This document shows positions 44,592 through 55,951 of a stretch of DNA of 64,000 nucleotides, piece after piece (the stretch's first letter is position 1; the number at the start of each line of letters is the position of its first letter). Below the pieces are notes generated by a model that saw nothing but the letters and a program-made list of their open reading frames with translations, ran no database searches and was not told the origin of the DNA. A program made the position numbers and the translations under genes. This stretch comes from Takakia lepidozioides (lineage: Eukaryota > Streptophyta > Takakiopsida > Takakiales > Takakiaceae): assembly GCA_030704615.1 (NCBI GenBank), contig CM060733.1, positions 3,534,001 to 3,598,000 on the forward strand, given 5' to 3'.

Positions 44592-45437
44592 GACAACATG
44601 CATTACCCTCCAGTCGACTATTCCCTTTCTGTCAATCCAAACGATCTGCATTCCCTTCCTTGGGGACCAAACAAATGCTGGCCAGGATATTACGTCATGG
44701 TTCTGGACATCGGCTACCTTTGTGAGGTTTTCCTAAAGGATGGAAAGAAAACACCTCCTGCCGCCCAACCTTGTATCGCCGCAGGGAAATTCAAGTTAGC
44801 TACGCGAAACGGTCTTGACGAATTCGTTAAGTGGGCCGTCAAAAAGTTTGCCGTTTGTTTTTGGAACACTGGACCTGAAATGAACGTCGAGACTATCGCC
44901 AAGGCCGTGTTTGGGAAGTACTATTCCCAGGTCAGAACTTACAGCAGTGAGAATTCCGTATAGATCGACATTCAACGAAAAATGGTCTAAAGCTCCCAAA
45001 AATCCCATCTACTTTAAACGTCTTTACGACATTTTCGCTGAGGAACACCCGACGGCTTACAAATCCAATACTCTCCTCATCGACACTGTAGACAATATGT
45101 ACAAGTCTTAGGACATACCATCTTCCTTCCAAAATATAAGGCGCGCATGGACCCTGACAGGGATAAATTTCTACTGGAAGAGCTCAAGCCTCACCTTAAC
45201 ATGTTCCGGTTATCGGGGATGGATGTCATGCCGTTCAACGACCTACATCCTTTCGGCGTTTCGAAGGATTTCTTCGAGGACGACCCAGCGGTCAAATTTC
45301 TTAGAAACTTTGATTATAGGTGGCAGAAGTTCCTTAGCAATCTCGAGTTGCGTGCCGCTGCATTGGGACATAAAATATTTGTTCACTTGCCTGGTGTCGG
45401 TTTTTCCAATGCATTGTACTGTTCCCTTTTATCATCC
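44592..45437 (+). pseudogene. First FCP1/NIF phosphatase-like domain of a tandem pair, degenerate
   Basis: From 44,592 (after a TTCCACAG acceptor) the frame reads YYVMVLDIGYLCEVF, where FCP1/SCP phosphatases have the hhhDxDxT loop, then FVKWAVKKFAVCFWNT. A frame change near 44,930 leads to NPIYFKRLYDIFAEEHPTAY and NTLLIDTVDNMY, the counterpart of the LIDD motif. A second change near 45,105 leads to HTIFLPKYKARMDPDRD and FFEDDPAVKFLRNFDYRWQK. Motif I lacks the second acidic residue and the last motif has DT for DD, so catalysis is unlikely even if the frames are joined by splicing. The intervals are too short for ordinary introns, so I treat it as broken. Confidence 0.55.
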
Positions 45438-45446
45438 TAAGTATGA

Positions 45447-46193
45447 ATGACTCTCTGGCAGATTGGAGCACCTGTTTCTCCTCTTGCGCAAGGGTTGCGT
45501 TTGATTATTTTTGACGTGAATGGAGTCTTGTGCAACATCTTGAAGCACCAGAAGAGCTACAATGTCCCCCGGTTTTCAGAATCGGACTACAGAATTCCAG
45601 CTCTTGTCACATTCCGACTTGTCTTTAGACGGGAGAAATATCGCGAAGTGTGGACAGAGTTGCACAAACACTACCGGTTAGGGATTTTGAGCTCTATGAT
45701 GTACAAGAACTTACAGCCCATCTTGGATTTTTTGCTTCGTGGTCTACCTCAACCGGCCTTCGTTATGTCTCAAGAGGATTGTATTTCATGCCCTACTTCG
45801 GTTCACCCTCACTTCAAATCAGGATTGGACCCTCCTCATTTATTTTTGAAGCCACTGGTCAAGGTCTGGAAGGGATTTGGTGGGCAATACACCAAGAATA
45901 ACACTCTGCTCATTGACGACATCGCCATGAAGTGTGTATTGAACCCGCTCGACTCATGTCTTGTTCTCAAACCGTTCCATACCGTTGAGACTGATGGTTG
46001 CTATCTTCTCAAGGTTCTTCAGACCTATTTGCTTGGAATGAGGAAACATCCCACTGTTTCAAGCTATCTTAGGAAAAAGAGGATAGGGTTGAGTATTTTT
46101 CCCAATGTTTCAAACGATCCCAAGTTTAGCCCACTCTGGGATTTTATTGAGGACAACGGTTTTAAGAGTCTCAGATATGATGCTTCAAAATAG
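45447..46193 (+). CDS. FCP1/NIF-like phosphatase domain protein (HAD superfamily)
   Basis: A 248-codon uninterrupted frame with LRLIIFDVNGVLCNI at the HAD motif I position (DxNG, with Asn at the second acidic site as in a group of plant relatives), HYRLGILSSMMYKNLQPIL (motif II region, S for S/T), PHLFLKPLVKVWKGF (conserved Lys) and NTLLIDDIAMKCVLNP (motif IV DD). Family members dephosphorylate Ser/Thr, the best known target being the RNA polymerase II tail. With DxN instead of DxD, activity here is doubtful. An ATG opens at 45,447, but CTCTGGCAG at 45,461 is a good acceptor and the upstream half-domain lies in the same frame. It may therefore be the last exon of a two-domain gene and the true start is uncertain. 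Confidence 0.65.
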   Translation: MTLWQIGAPVSPLAQGLRLIIFDVNGVLCNILKHQKSYNVPRFSESDYRIPALVTFRLVFRREKYREVWTELHKHYRLGILSSMMYKNLQPILDFLLRGLPQPAFVMSQEDCISCPTSVHPHFKSGLDPPHLFLKPLVKVWKGFGGQYTKNNTLLIDDIAMKCVLNPLDSCLVLKPFHTVETDGCYLLKVLQTYLLGMRKHPTVSSYLRKKRIGLSIFPNVSNDPKFSPLWDFIEDNGFKSLRYDASK

Positions 46194-46299
46194 ATCAATC
46201 ACATCTCACTCGACCTATTGAATATCTTCATGATTTCTCTTTTTCATTTCCTTGTAATCACACACGTGAAAGATATGGTACTCTTATTTTGACTCATTT
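46194..46299. other. Short spacer
   Basis: AT-rich 3' flank of the phosphatase-like frame. Nothing recognised. Confidence 0.3.
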
Positions 46300-46890
46300 T
46301 CAGGTGAATTCTTGACGCACATTCCGGGAAATCCCAAGAGACTGATACAGGCCTTCATACGGGGACATGACTATATCTAGTGACCTCCACTGTTCAGTGG
46401 AGGTTCGCATTCGTGCATTCCCGGATTTACGATTATGTCTCTTTGGCTTTGCGCAAATTTCTATCATATGCATCATTGTCTGGGTCTCCATACCCCCAAG
46501 CTGAGTATGCTTTTGTCAAATTGATGAGTAGAGGATAGGCAGAATCTCCAACAATGTAAGGATGAAGTCGAACTTCTGAAAATGTCAACATAGAATGTTG
46601 AAGTATTTTTCTACTCATTAATTTGCGATACAATGAAGAGGCTCGAAAATGTGTTGCATCGTGAATGCCTCCAGATGCACTAACACACGCATCGCTGTAG
46701 CTGTGATCGCAAACATCCTAAAGGAATATATTATGGTGATCAAGTCTGTTCCAATAGTCCGCTGACACGTAATTCAGGTCTGGCTTTTCGGCCAACCTAA
46801 TGTGGGAGCCGTCTATAGCTCCACAGAGATTAGGCAAACATGTAACCTCCAAGAATCCATGCGTAATAGATTCTAATTGTTTTCCTTCAG
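46300..46890 (-). pseudogene. PIF/Harbinger (HARBI1-type) transposase relic
   Basis: The minus strand from about 46,888 reads LESITHGFLEVTCLPNLCGA then IDGSHIRLAEKPDLNYVSAD, followed by YWNRLDHHNIFL, a stop, DVCDHSYSD, SGGIHDATHFRASSLY and PYIVGDSAYPLLINLTKAY. Asp in CGAIDGSHI and in VGDSAYPL are the first two acidic residues of the DDE_Tnp_4 nuclease. After about 46,430 the frame changes (RNLRKAKE) and the third acidic position is not clear. One in-frame stop (near 46,726) and a frameshift show it is dead. The partner Myb-like protein gene of this superfamily was not seen. Confidence 0.75.
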
Positions 46891-48491
46891 GTATGCTAAC
46901 AAATTATGAGTACAAAATATCTTTAATGGATAGACACTATGTGATAAGCTTGATATATAAGTACACAATACTGCGACCAATACAGAATAGATTGGCCACA
47001 AGCTTGTTAGACCAAAATGCGTAACATTATTTTGAATTGTTCTGCACATAATCACTCACCACTACCGTACATAATAACAGAAAAATGTGCAAAAATAGAA
47101 TCTACATTTGTTGAAAAAAAAAGGGCGAACAACATTAAAAATTCTATAAGGTCTATTGTTCAAAGACACAGATAGGAACACTATACCAATCCACACCATC
47201 AGAACGTTCAAAGAGATGATGTGTATGTGGGGAAAAATAGATATGACCTCAACAAAATGGATATTTGTAAGCACGACATGACTCACTTCAAAAGTTTTCT
47301 TGCAGAGCCGTGCACCTATGCGCGAAGGAAGAGTGAAATAGTAAAATATTGTGGGCCCTTGGATTATACACCATCTCAATCACTCATGCCAGCTTGCCAC
47401 CTGTTCAACGCATTGTGGGATAGCAGCCCGTTTGGACATAACAGAGCTGCCGTCCAGCAATGTCGCGAGCCTCCGTTCAACAACAAGTGCGATCACCCAA
47501 TGGGGCCCGCACCCTGTGTGGCCGGGCTATGAGCTGCAGCGACGTTGGTCGTTGAATCCTTCGTTCACCACGCCAATACCAAAGCTCAGCACGCTCCACT
47601 TTAGCATGGCGGAGCAAGTCGCGGACTTAGAGTACACCACACAATACACAGTACACACATTTTTCCTTGAGTAGAGGGTTGGGGGCTGCATATAGGGCCC
47701 ACGCAATGGGAATGGAATTTGACATTAAATTGGCAACACTACAATAGCCATTGGAATTTGGAACCTCCAATTTTCAAATTCCATTGACTATTGCAACTTT
47801 CAACTTAGAAGTTGGCAACTTGGCTGGTCGTATAGATACTTGACATGACTCAAGCGCAAAAAAGCACTTGTACCATCAACCCCTCATTATTAAACTTAGA
47901 CTTTTATTTGCAAGTTTCATTTTTGTCTAGCCCTTCATGATGAAAGGTTCAGATTTTATATGACATTTCTTTTGAAGGGCTCTGATTGTTCTACCCCTTC
48001 ATATGAAGCATTTTTGCAAGTTGAAACTTTGAAGGGCGTTGTAGTCTTCAAAATTAGACACTCCTGAAGACGAGGGCGAGCTACGTAGGGGAGTAGGCGG
48101 GCTCCACGAGCCAACACGACACGTCGGAGTAGCCCACCCCACAACATGACCCCGGCCACCTCCGCCCTTCAGCATCATCAAATGTGATGTAATCAATGCG
48201 ATAAATATAGATTGTCAGTGTTTTTTAGGCTCAGGGTCAATAGCAGGTCGTTGTAGTTTGGGCTTAAACAAGTTCTGGACACATTAAACATGATGATTAA
48301 TGTTTAAGGACGATGACTTTTTCATTATCAACCACAATTGTACATGGATTATGCAAGATAAAACACCATCAATATCTAACCTCAAGTGTGTTTATTCAAG
48401 GTTATAATTTTTTGGCATATACGTTTATTGAATCTTGCATATTTATGAAACTGGCTAGTTATAATCAGTCATCCAATTATGGTTGTCCGAC
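46891..48491. other. Non-coding interval with dispersed repeat pieces
   Basis: No gene recognised. 47,742-47,793 forms a hairpin (CAATAGCCATTGGAATTTG against CAAATTCCATTGACTATTG). Sequence near 47,900 (ACTTTTATTTGCAAGTTTC) resembles 35,152. The small ORFs on both strands here carry no family signature. Confidence 0.4.
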
Positions 48492-48680
48492 TACCGTAGT
48501 ACCTTGGCAAGTTCAACAATCATCTGTCGAATATTTATTTTATTTTGAGAATTTCATTTCAACCAAAAATACTTTATTATCATTCACAAAGTTATTTAAT
48601 TTACCAAAATCAATTTCCAAAATTTTCAACAATCTTTGAAATATTATAATTTGTGTCGAAATTGCCAAGGTACTACGGTA
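48492..48680. mobile_element. MITE-like element with perfect 19-bp inverted ends
   Basis: TACCGTAGTACCTTGGCAA at 48,492-48,510 and its exact reverse complement at 48,662-48,680 bound a 189-bp AT-rich unit. The inverted similarity continues weakly inward (GGCAAGTTCAAC against GGCAATTTCGAC). The outer TA on each side could be the TA target duplication of Tc1/mariner (Stowaway) elements. No ORF. Confidence 0.75.
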
Positions 48681-49973
48681 TAGCTGGTCCAATATTCTAA
48701 AAAAAGATACTTGAAAAAAAAAGATAGGTGTAAATAGCATCAATTGCACCAAGATACCTATTTTGATGAGACTGTTTAGGGAGTCTTGTAAAATTGAGTC
48801 AAAATGTTATTTGGACCTACTTTGGGGCTCCTTGATTTTAATTTTTCAGTGATTTTTTTTTTTCAGTGATGGATTCTAATGCTTTTCTCATAAACGTGTT
48901 ATTAACACGATGTAACGTGTGACGAACTAAATAGGTGCTGATTTGGATGAAAATATAAAATGTAACACGTGGTCAACGCACCTAGCATCTTGTACATGGG
49001 TCCCTAGTCCCTACACTTGAAGATAACCACAACTCACTAAGATAGTCAGAGGAAAAGCTAAAGAAAAAACCTTCAAGGGAGGTAATTTGCAAGCACACCC
49101 CTTTTGCCACTACAACTTTTATTGTGGAACCTTAACAAAGATTGAGAGATCGGCATGCGGAGCCTATGCGAGGGCAGATCCGTGTGATTAGATCTTTTGA
49201 AAAAACCGAAATGAAGAGCCCAAAACGCACCTGGTGGTCGTGCGTTTAAGGGTTAATATCAAGGGAGAAAATGTGGTCAAAGGACCTATGTCATTGTTGC
49301 CTCATAGTTTTGGCAAAAGAGCCCCTTTTTGTTTGAGGCTTGTTTTAAAAGGAGACCAGGCATCCGTATCGGAATCGTTAAGCACCTCAGTGTGCCTTGT
49401 GTCACCTCCTCTGCTTTGCTGAAACTTACTTCCATGATATGCCCCCTCCAAGTAAAATAGATGAAAGTAGATTCCACTATTCACAAGGAGGAGCCATAGC
49501 TGCTTGTTTTACAACCATCACTTACATATGCTCATGCTATTTTATCTATGGCATTCCAATGTTTGGAACATACTTTCCATGGTAGCCTCAAATGCACATT
49601 GTACTTTCATGCAAAGTAAAGAATATGCTAACTTTCCAGTTCTTGTGTATCAGTGCTGTGCAACTGCCTTCTTCTGCTGTATTCTTATAAGACCCACCAT
49701 GCCATGAAAAATAAATTCACATTTGTCAAAGTTTTGCCCCAATCCATTCACTGATGATGTCTTGTGTTTGCTGTATTGCAAATCTATTGTTTGTTGAGGG
49801 TTTACCTTTTGTAAGACGGAGTGCATCCCACATCACAGCGATGGCATTCGTTCATCAAACTAGAAAACTTGAAGCTTTGGGGTGAAGCTCGGAGCAGGTG
49901 TTGTAGCTCTGGATTGTGGGCTGCGGATTGACCTGCATTCTGGCAGGTGGTTCTCGCAGTGTGGATTGCTTTC
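48681..49973. other. Intergenic interval upstream of the DUF455 gene
   Basis: No gene recognised. The sequence is AT-rich to about 49.1 kb and more balanced after. An unseen first exon of the next gene could lie here. Confidence 0.35.
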
Positions 49974-52900
49974 ATGCCTGGTGCAATTTTAATGTCTGGA
50001 GCTTTGTGTCTGTGTCCTATGATTGTGTGCAAGAGGTTTCTTTATAGTGTTGGCCGAGTAGAATTGCGAGCACTCTCCACAGCTCGTGAGTGGGTAGGTC
50101 TTCAAACATGGCGCACGCATACTCTTAACAAGCTCCGCGTATGGGGGCCTGATGGTCCTACCTCGGAAAGGATTCCCTTTTTGCGCACCGAGGTGGCATC
50201 TGTACAATTTGGCGTCGACGGAGTGGCATTGGCTCCCTCAAGAAACCTCAATTCCTTTGGGATGAAGCTGTCAAGCCTGGAGAAGGAAGAGGAAATAAAG
50301 TTTTCTGGGAGAGATTTGTCCTCATTAGCAGAGTGGGGAGCGCTCGTGCTTCGTACAGCGGATCCTGTTGAGAAAGCTGTTTTCACCCACCATGCCTTCA
50401 GGCTATGGTCCAATGGAGAGCTGTCACTTGGAGTTGCAGAGGCACCTGACGCTCCAGCAAGGCCATCTAAGCCAGAGTTGGTCAGCATCTTAACTGTCTA
50501 GTGTCCTTACCTTTTTTGAAATTTGAGTTCCATGACTGGATCTGAAGTGTGAATTTGTGGAAATTGAACCGAACTGGAACTTTCTTCAAAGTTCCACTTT
50601 TGGAAATTGTGCACCTTGTATGGCCTCTTAGTACAAATGTGCCTCCTTTGAAAGCCCATAGCAGACAAATGGCTGTGGCCAGCTATGGCGCCTGCAGCAC
50701 ATTGTTGATAGACGTCACAGTTTCACTTGTAATTGCGAAATTAGAGCAGCTTGATTTGTCAAGTCTTGTTTCTTCTTCTGAGCATTCAACATCCTCAATA
50801 CTGTCTAGTACTCAACTCTGGTACTCTGCTTGAATTTGAGTGATGGTCACTTCATGATCACAGTTGAATTTGAATTTGCTGTATAGGGCAGACAAGTGCT
50901 TGCACTCAGACAATAAATGATTCAGGTACATCCAAGAGCAATGCCGCAGCCAAAGGACACAACCCTGACAGCATGTGCTCATGCCCTTCACAATCTGGCA
51001 CACATTGAGTTAAATGCAATTGATCTTGCCTGGGACACTGTGGTTAGATTTTCAAATGCAAGTGAGGAGCTTGATCCACAATTCTTCGTTGACTTTGCAC
51101 ATGTAGCCGACGATGAGAGTCGCCATTGCCTTTGGTGCCTCCAACGGCTCTCTGAACTTGGCTTTAGGTACATGTCCTTCTGCAGCATGATTCCTGATGA
51201 TATGACACAAAAGGAGTTTGAAACTGATCTAAACAAGTCCACTGGTCATATCTGCGTTTCCATGCCTTGTTTTCTTAAATCCGTATCTCTTCTCTAAGTT
51301 TACTAAACATGACACTTACAGTTAACCTTGCCCTTGTGCTTGCTTTTGTTTTGCTCTCTCCCAGAATTGACCCATCTGTCTGTAAGGATGAAGAGTATGC
51401 AATTAGTTTCAGACTAATTTGTGAATTTCCAATATGCGGGGAGGAGGCAGCTACGGGGACATGCCAGCACACAACCTGTTGCTGAGAGATTGCCAAAAAA
51501 CATCAGGGAACGTGATGGCGCGACTTGCAGTCATCCCTATGATGCAGGTGGGTAATTTAAACTTCATTAATTGCCATCTTGATCCTCAAACACCCAGCAA
51601 TGAGTAGAAAATTTGAGGGATCAAGCACACAAACTTTCTGTTGCAGTAGATTTAATAATATTTCTCATCTAAACAAACTATGAACTGTACCTGCAGGTGT
51701 TCACTTAATTATTCAGCAAGCCCAGTATTGCTACTGTAAATCTTACTGGTGGTTAGGAGGCACGAGGGTTGGATGCAGGACCAAGGCTAGTGGAGCGGCT
51801 GAAAAAGTTCGGTGATCATCGCAGTGCCGGAATTGCAAAGCGCATCTCCGAAGAAGAAGTTGCACACGTTGCCGTGGGTGTTTCATGGTTTCTTTCAGTT
51901 TGCCAACAGCTTGGCATGAATCCTGCCGCCCGCTTTCAAGGTATGGGCTTTTGTTTTCTAGTCATTCTATGACACATCATATCATATATGTTCTATGTGC
52001 AAACTTGTGCTCTTCATACCATGTGCATTGGTGTATTAACGATATGAGCAGTTTGTCAAAAAATTCAAGGGGATCTGCATCACAGATTGGTAGCCAGCTT
52101 ACCACTCCTATGTGCCACATCTTTTTCGGGATATAATTACCTCTTAAGTGGTGCATGGTTAGATATGGGCATCAGATTCAATAGACTACTTGTATGCTGG
52201 CTTTGGACGCAGAGTTGATGGTGGAATGTGATGTGGAACTAAGGGGACCTTTTAATCATTCTGCCCGCACTAAGGCTGGACTACCCCGTGACTGGTATTT
52301 CAGCATCTCTGATCTTCCTTGTCATCCTTGATGAAAAAATAGGTTAGACTTAGCAAGTGATTTTAACTCAGCACCACCCTACCCTAGTTTGTATGAGTTT
52401 TAATCTCAGTTCCTAGCAGTTTGTTTTCGATTTTCCTCCTTTTACTGAATGTAGAACATTTGATGTTCCCAGATTGGTGTTAGGTTTCTTAAGCTAGCTC
52501 TGTTTACCATAGAACTGCTTCAGCAAATACATGTGGCTTGTAAACCTCTGAAATACTGCAAACAAGGTATCGAACTCTGCTGCAAAGACATGGTTAGGCC
52601 CTCGTGAGTAGAGTTGCAATCTTTTACTGCAATTATTGAGCCTTTTTGCTGATTATGTCTTCAGACTTCGTGGCGGGGTTATGAATGAATGGGTGGAATG
52701 GGCAGGTATGATTCCTCGTGGAAGGAGTCTTCCACTGGAGGTGTGAAAACTGCTGTTGCAGACATTGGGAAACCCCCTGGAAGAGCTGCACTGAAACAGA
52801 AGTCCAGAGAGCCAGCAATGCAGGTGGCTGTTAACCACAAGATGTTTGAACACCCAGAAACTAACACAAAGGTTGGTTGACCCTATGGTGCGGGTTTGGC

Positions 52901-53439
52901 TGGTTAAGACCTCAAGTCAAACCAGGCCTTCTGTTCTTACTAACTGTTCTCACAGAGTCTCTTATGGTTGCAGGTGCCTAATTCCAGCCGGCATTGTGAA
53001 GGTGGACTATCAGACCTACCAGTCAGCACCAAGGGCTCCATTTCTCAACTACCAGAGGTGAATTCATCAAGGTTTTGAATTTTTCTGCTGTGGCTTGTAT
53101 GGTCCTTGGATCTTCACACTTGTATATAATATGGTAGTTTCTTTTGTTAGTTCATCTTTCTGCTCTCACCCCTGGAATTGGAGCCTGATGTTAGACCTCG
53201 TGTTCCTGAGTGATAGTCTAGACAGGGTTGTTATCAAGGTGAAAAGTTTCACTTTGCCTACTAAGAATCAGCTCCTCAGATACAGAAATGGCATTCTAGA
53301 GCTCCTGTATTGTCGGTCTTCTCTCCCTTCATCACAAAAGAGGTGCTCAAGGTTTCATTCAGAAGCAATGAATATGGTACAGGTATATGAACGGTTGGCT
53401 CTAGTGGTGGCTATGGAGCAAGATAATGCTGATGTATGA
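49974..53439 (+). CDS. DUF455 ferritin-like protein, 8 exons
   Basis: Exons: 49974-50480, 50926-51167, 51451-51547, 51757-51940, 52213-52294, 52706-52871, 52974-53057, 53383-53439. They join to 472 codons plus stop. The region SLAEWGALVLRTADPVEKA opens the DUF455 domain. The four-helix ferritin-like core shows HNLAHIELNAIDLAWDTVVR, FAHVADDESRH, YGDMPAHNLL, and ISEEEVAHVAVGVSWF, whose Glu and His residues match the family's di-metal ligands. RGPFNHSARTKAGLPRDWYD closes it, with the final codon split across the 52,294/52,706 junction. The tail (KTAVADIGKPPGRAALKQK to VYERLALVVAMEQDNADV) is hydrophilic. Bacterial and plant members are uncharacterised, with tRNA-modifying relatives (MiaE) inside the ferritin-like superfamily. 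The start is the least certain part: the ATG is chosen as the first in an open frame, and an earlier exon is possible. Confidence 0.87.
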
Positions 53440-54397
53440 TGCTGGCCCTTTGATCCCCGCACCCCTGCAATAGCAAGGTAAGGAGATATTTAGCTACCAG
53501 TGGTTCTGACTTCCTCCTCTCTGTGGCTTTGGTGTAATGATAACATTCTTTGATGTATGTGTTATTGATAGAGGACCCGTAGACCAGTGTTTTTGGCTAG
53601 TCCACTAACACTAAATACTGCCGCATGACAGGACACTTACTAAACAATGGCAGACAGTACTCATCACAAAAGCTTGGGCAAGTCTACTGGTCATGGGCAA
53701 GACTGGTTGCAATTTCGATTTTGAAGTGCAGAACTGGTTACATTTTTGCATGGAAGCTGAGCTACTGGCAGCTGCCTTTTAAAATCGAATAGGATTGCTC
53801 TGCTGAGTGTTCTTAACACGAGCTTCATGGGTGCAGTTTTCCCCTCTTTTCTGTGGTTATGTTTTCCATGCTTATTAATTCATTTGGGGCCTTATCCTTT
53901 TCCAAATAAAAAAAAGGGTTTGGAAAACAAGACTCATGTAGGGCCTCAATCCAATCTTGTAAAGTTTATCCTTTTCTTTTTTCTTTTTTCTGGAGAAAGG
54001 GGAGGAAGCCCTTTAGAGCTTTATTGAAGATTATTGAAGGGAAAAAAATTAAAACCCTTACAAGCCGGAAGGCTGCCATAAGGTCTGTGCACACGGAAGC
54101 CGCGAAGGATAACCCAGTGAAACGTGAACAAGGAGCAATAAGCATGCCAAGAAGGAGCCAGAGGCTCTTATGAATCCATTTATAAATATCTCTTTCCAGT
54201 TCATTTATCACAATTGTTAAGTGGGATGATCACAACCAATTTATATAAATACACACTGTCCAGTGGTTGGGATTGGGTGTCTGTCCCGCCTGGGTTCAAT
54301 TCAAACTTCAATCCTTGTCCAAATTAGAAACCTCTTGAGTGCTTAGATATTCGGGCTTCCATCCGACGGCCTCTTTAAAAAAACAAAAAACAGAAAT

Positions 54398-54432
<35 letters not shown>

Positions 54433-55951
54433 CACATATATTTCAATAGGCTTCCAAATTTTAGATTCGACGATACTACCGAAGATACTCTCGAATCCTA
54501 CCGAAGATACTCTGCCGGCAACTTACCATGTGATTAAGTTGCTTGTTTGTTTTAATGGATTTTATTTTTAAAGAACACGGGACATAGGATTTTCTTAAGT
54601 TTATGAACAGCCTTTGAATTTTTAGTTTAGTTTTTTAATTAGACAAATTTTATCTTGCAGCTGGCAGCTCTCTTGGATAGTGCACTATCTGTTACCAGAA
54701 TGGGTTGGGGCTCAAATCCTGCTGCCTTCATCCTGTCTGTATGCTTCATGGCTTATGTGAAAGGGGGTTAATTTTTCCCTCTCAATTGTGATCCTAGGTT
54801 CCCTTCTTCAGAAAACAGATTAAGGAAAGGGAGGAAACCCTGAAAATTCAGATATATATATATATATATATATCTGTGTGTTTTTTTCTTTTGGTGTGTG
54901 TGTATTTCATATTAGATGAACAAACAAAAAAAGAGAGAAAAAAAACACAAAAAAACAATTTGTTTTGGTAAACTAGCCTGGTTGCGGCTGGTCGGTCTTC
55001 CTTATAACTTAAATTATATACAATTCCGAAAACAACAAGCGGCTAGTCGTGTATGGCTCATCTTTGTGAATAGCGAAATCGAAACCTACTTTCATCCTTA
55101 ATGAACTGGAAAATTCATCCATTTATTTCTCATAATTGTTCAATCCCAGAAATATAACCTGAGAGAGGTATTACCTGGGAAGGCACAAGAGGGGCTTTAG
55201 CGATTATTGACACGGATGCCTAGTCTCCTCCCAATAAACTGCTGGGTAAAGTGACGTGTGCGGTAGGAAGTCCGGTGGTTCAGTTTAAAAATGGAGCCGT
55301 TGGAGCAGCCGCGCGCTGCAGCAGGGTGAAGCTTTTCTGGGCGCTCGTGCGACAGCGAGAGAGAGAAGAAGGAGAGGACGTGCGATAGGACGCTGGGTCC
55401 CACATGTTTGTGTGTCTGGTCGTGAGAGCAGGCAGAGAAGTAAGTAGGCAGAAGTTAAGATGTTCTGCACACAACTTGGGCCTCGCTCTGCATTCCAGAC
55501 ACTCCTGTTTGGCTGTCGCATGTGTTGGATTGGCACAATGGCTTGAAAATGGCAGCCACGCCCTGTGCTCTACCGGTATGGGGTTTTGAACCATCACGGA
55601 GTGGACTAGCTTGTGCATACCCCATCTGAAACGTGGGATTCGGATTGTACCCCTCGTATTTGCATTCGCTGGGTTTCAGAGCCGAATCGTGTCACAGAAA
55701 AAATCGCAGAAAGCCATACAGGGAGATTTTAGTAGAGAGACATAAGGGATACATACACGCTTACGGATGAAGTAGTCGTTGGACAATGATCCCGGGCAAT
55801 ACCCGGGCTTGTCCATTCATGCTCAAGATTTTGAAGGTTGCAATACTTGAAACTTAGTTATTTCGCGCCAGCCGCAATTGGAGAGGTACAGAGAGGGAGG
55901 GAGAAATCTTCCGGGAGAGACAGGTGGGGGTTGCAGCAAGGAAGTGTGACT
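53440..55951. other. Intergenic interval with two microsatellites
   Basis: (AC)n(TA)n at 54,398-54,440 and (AT)n at 54,852-54,873. No protein-coding feature was recognised. The sequence from about 55,860 to 55,951 (GAGAGGTACAGAGAGGGAGG) is a probable purine-rich 5' leader for the F-box gene. Confidence 0.5.

Noticed and set aside
52213-52331. DUF455 gene ending at the TGA at 52,329
   Set aside because: Splicing at 52,294/52,706 restores the family's PRDWYD ending in frame and leads to further in-frame exons, so the stop is taken as intronic.
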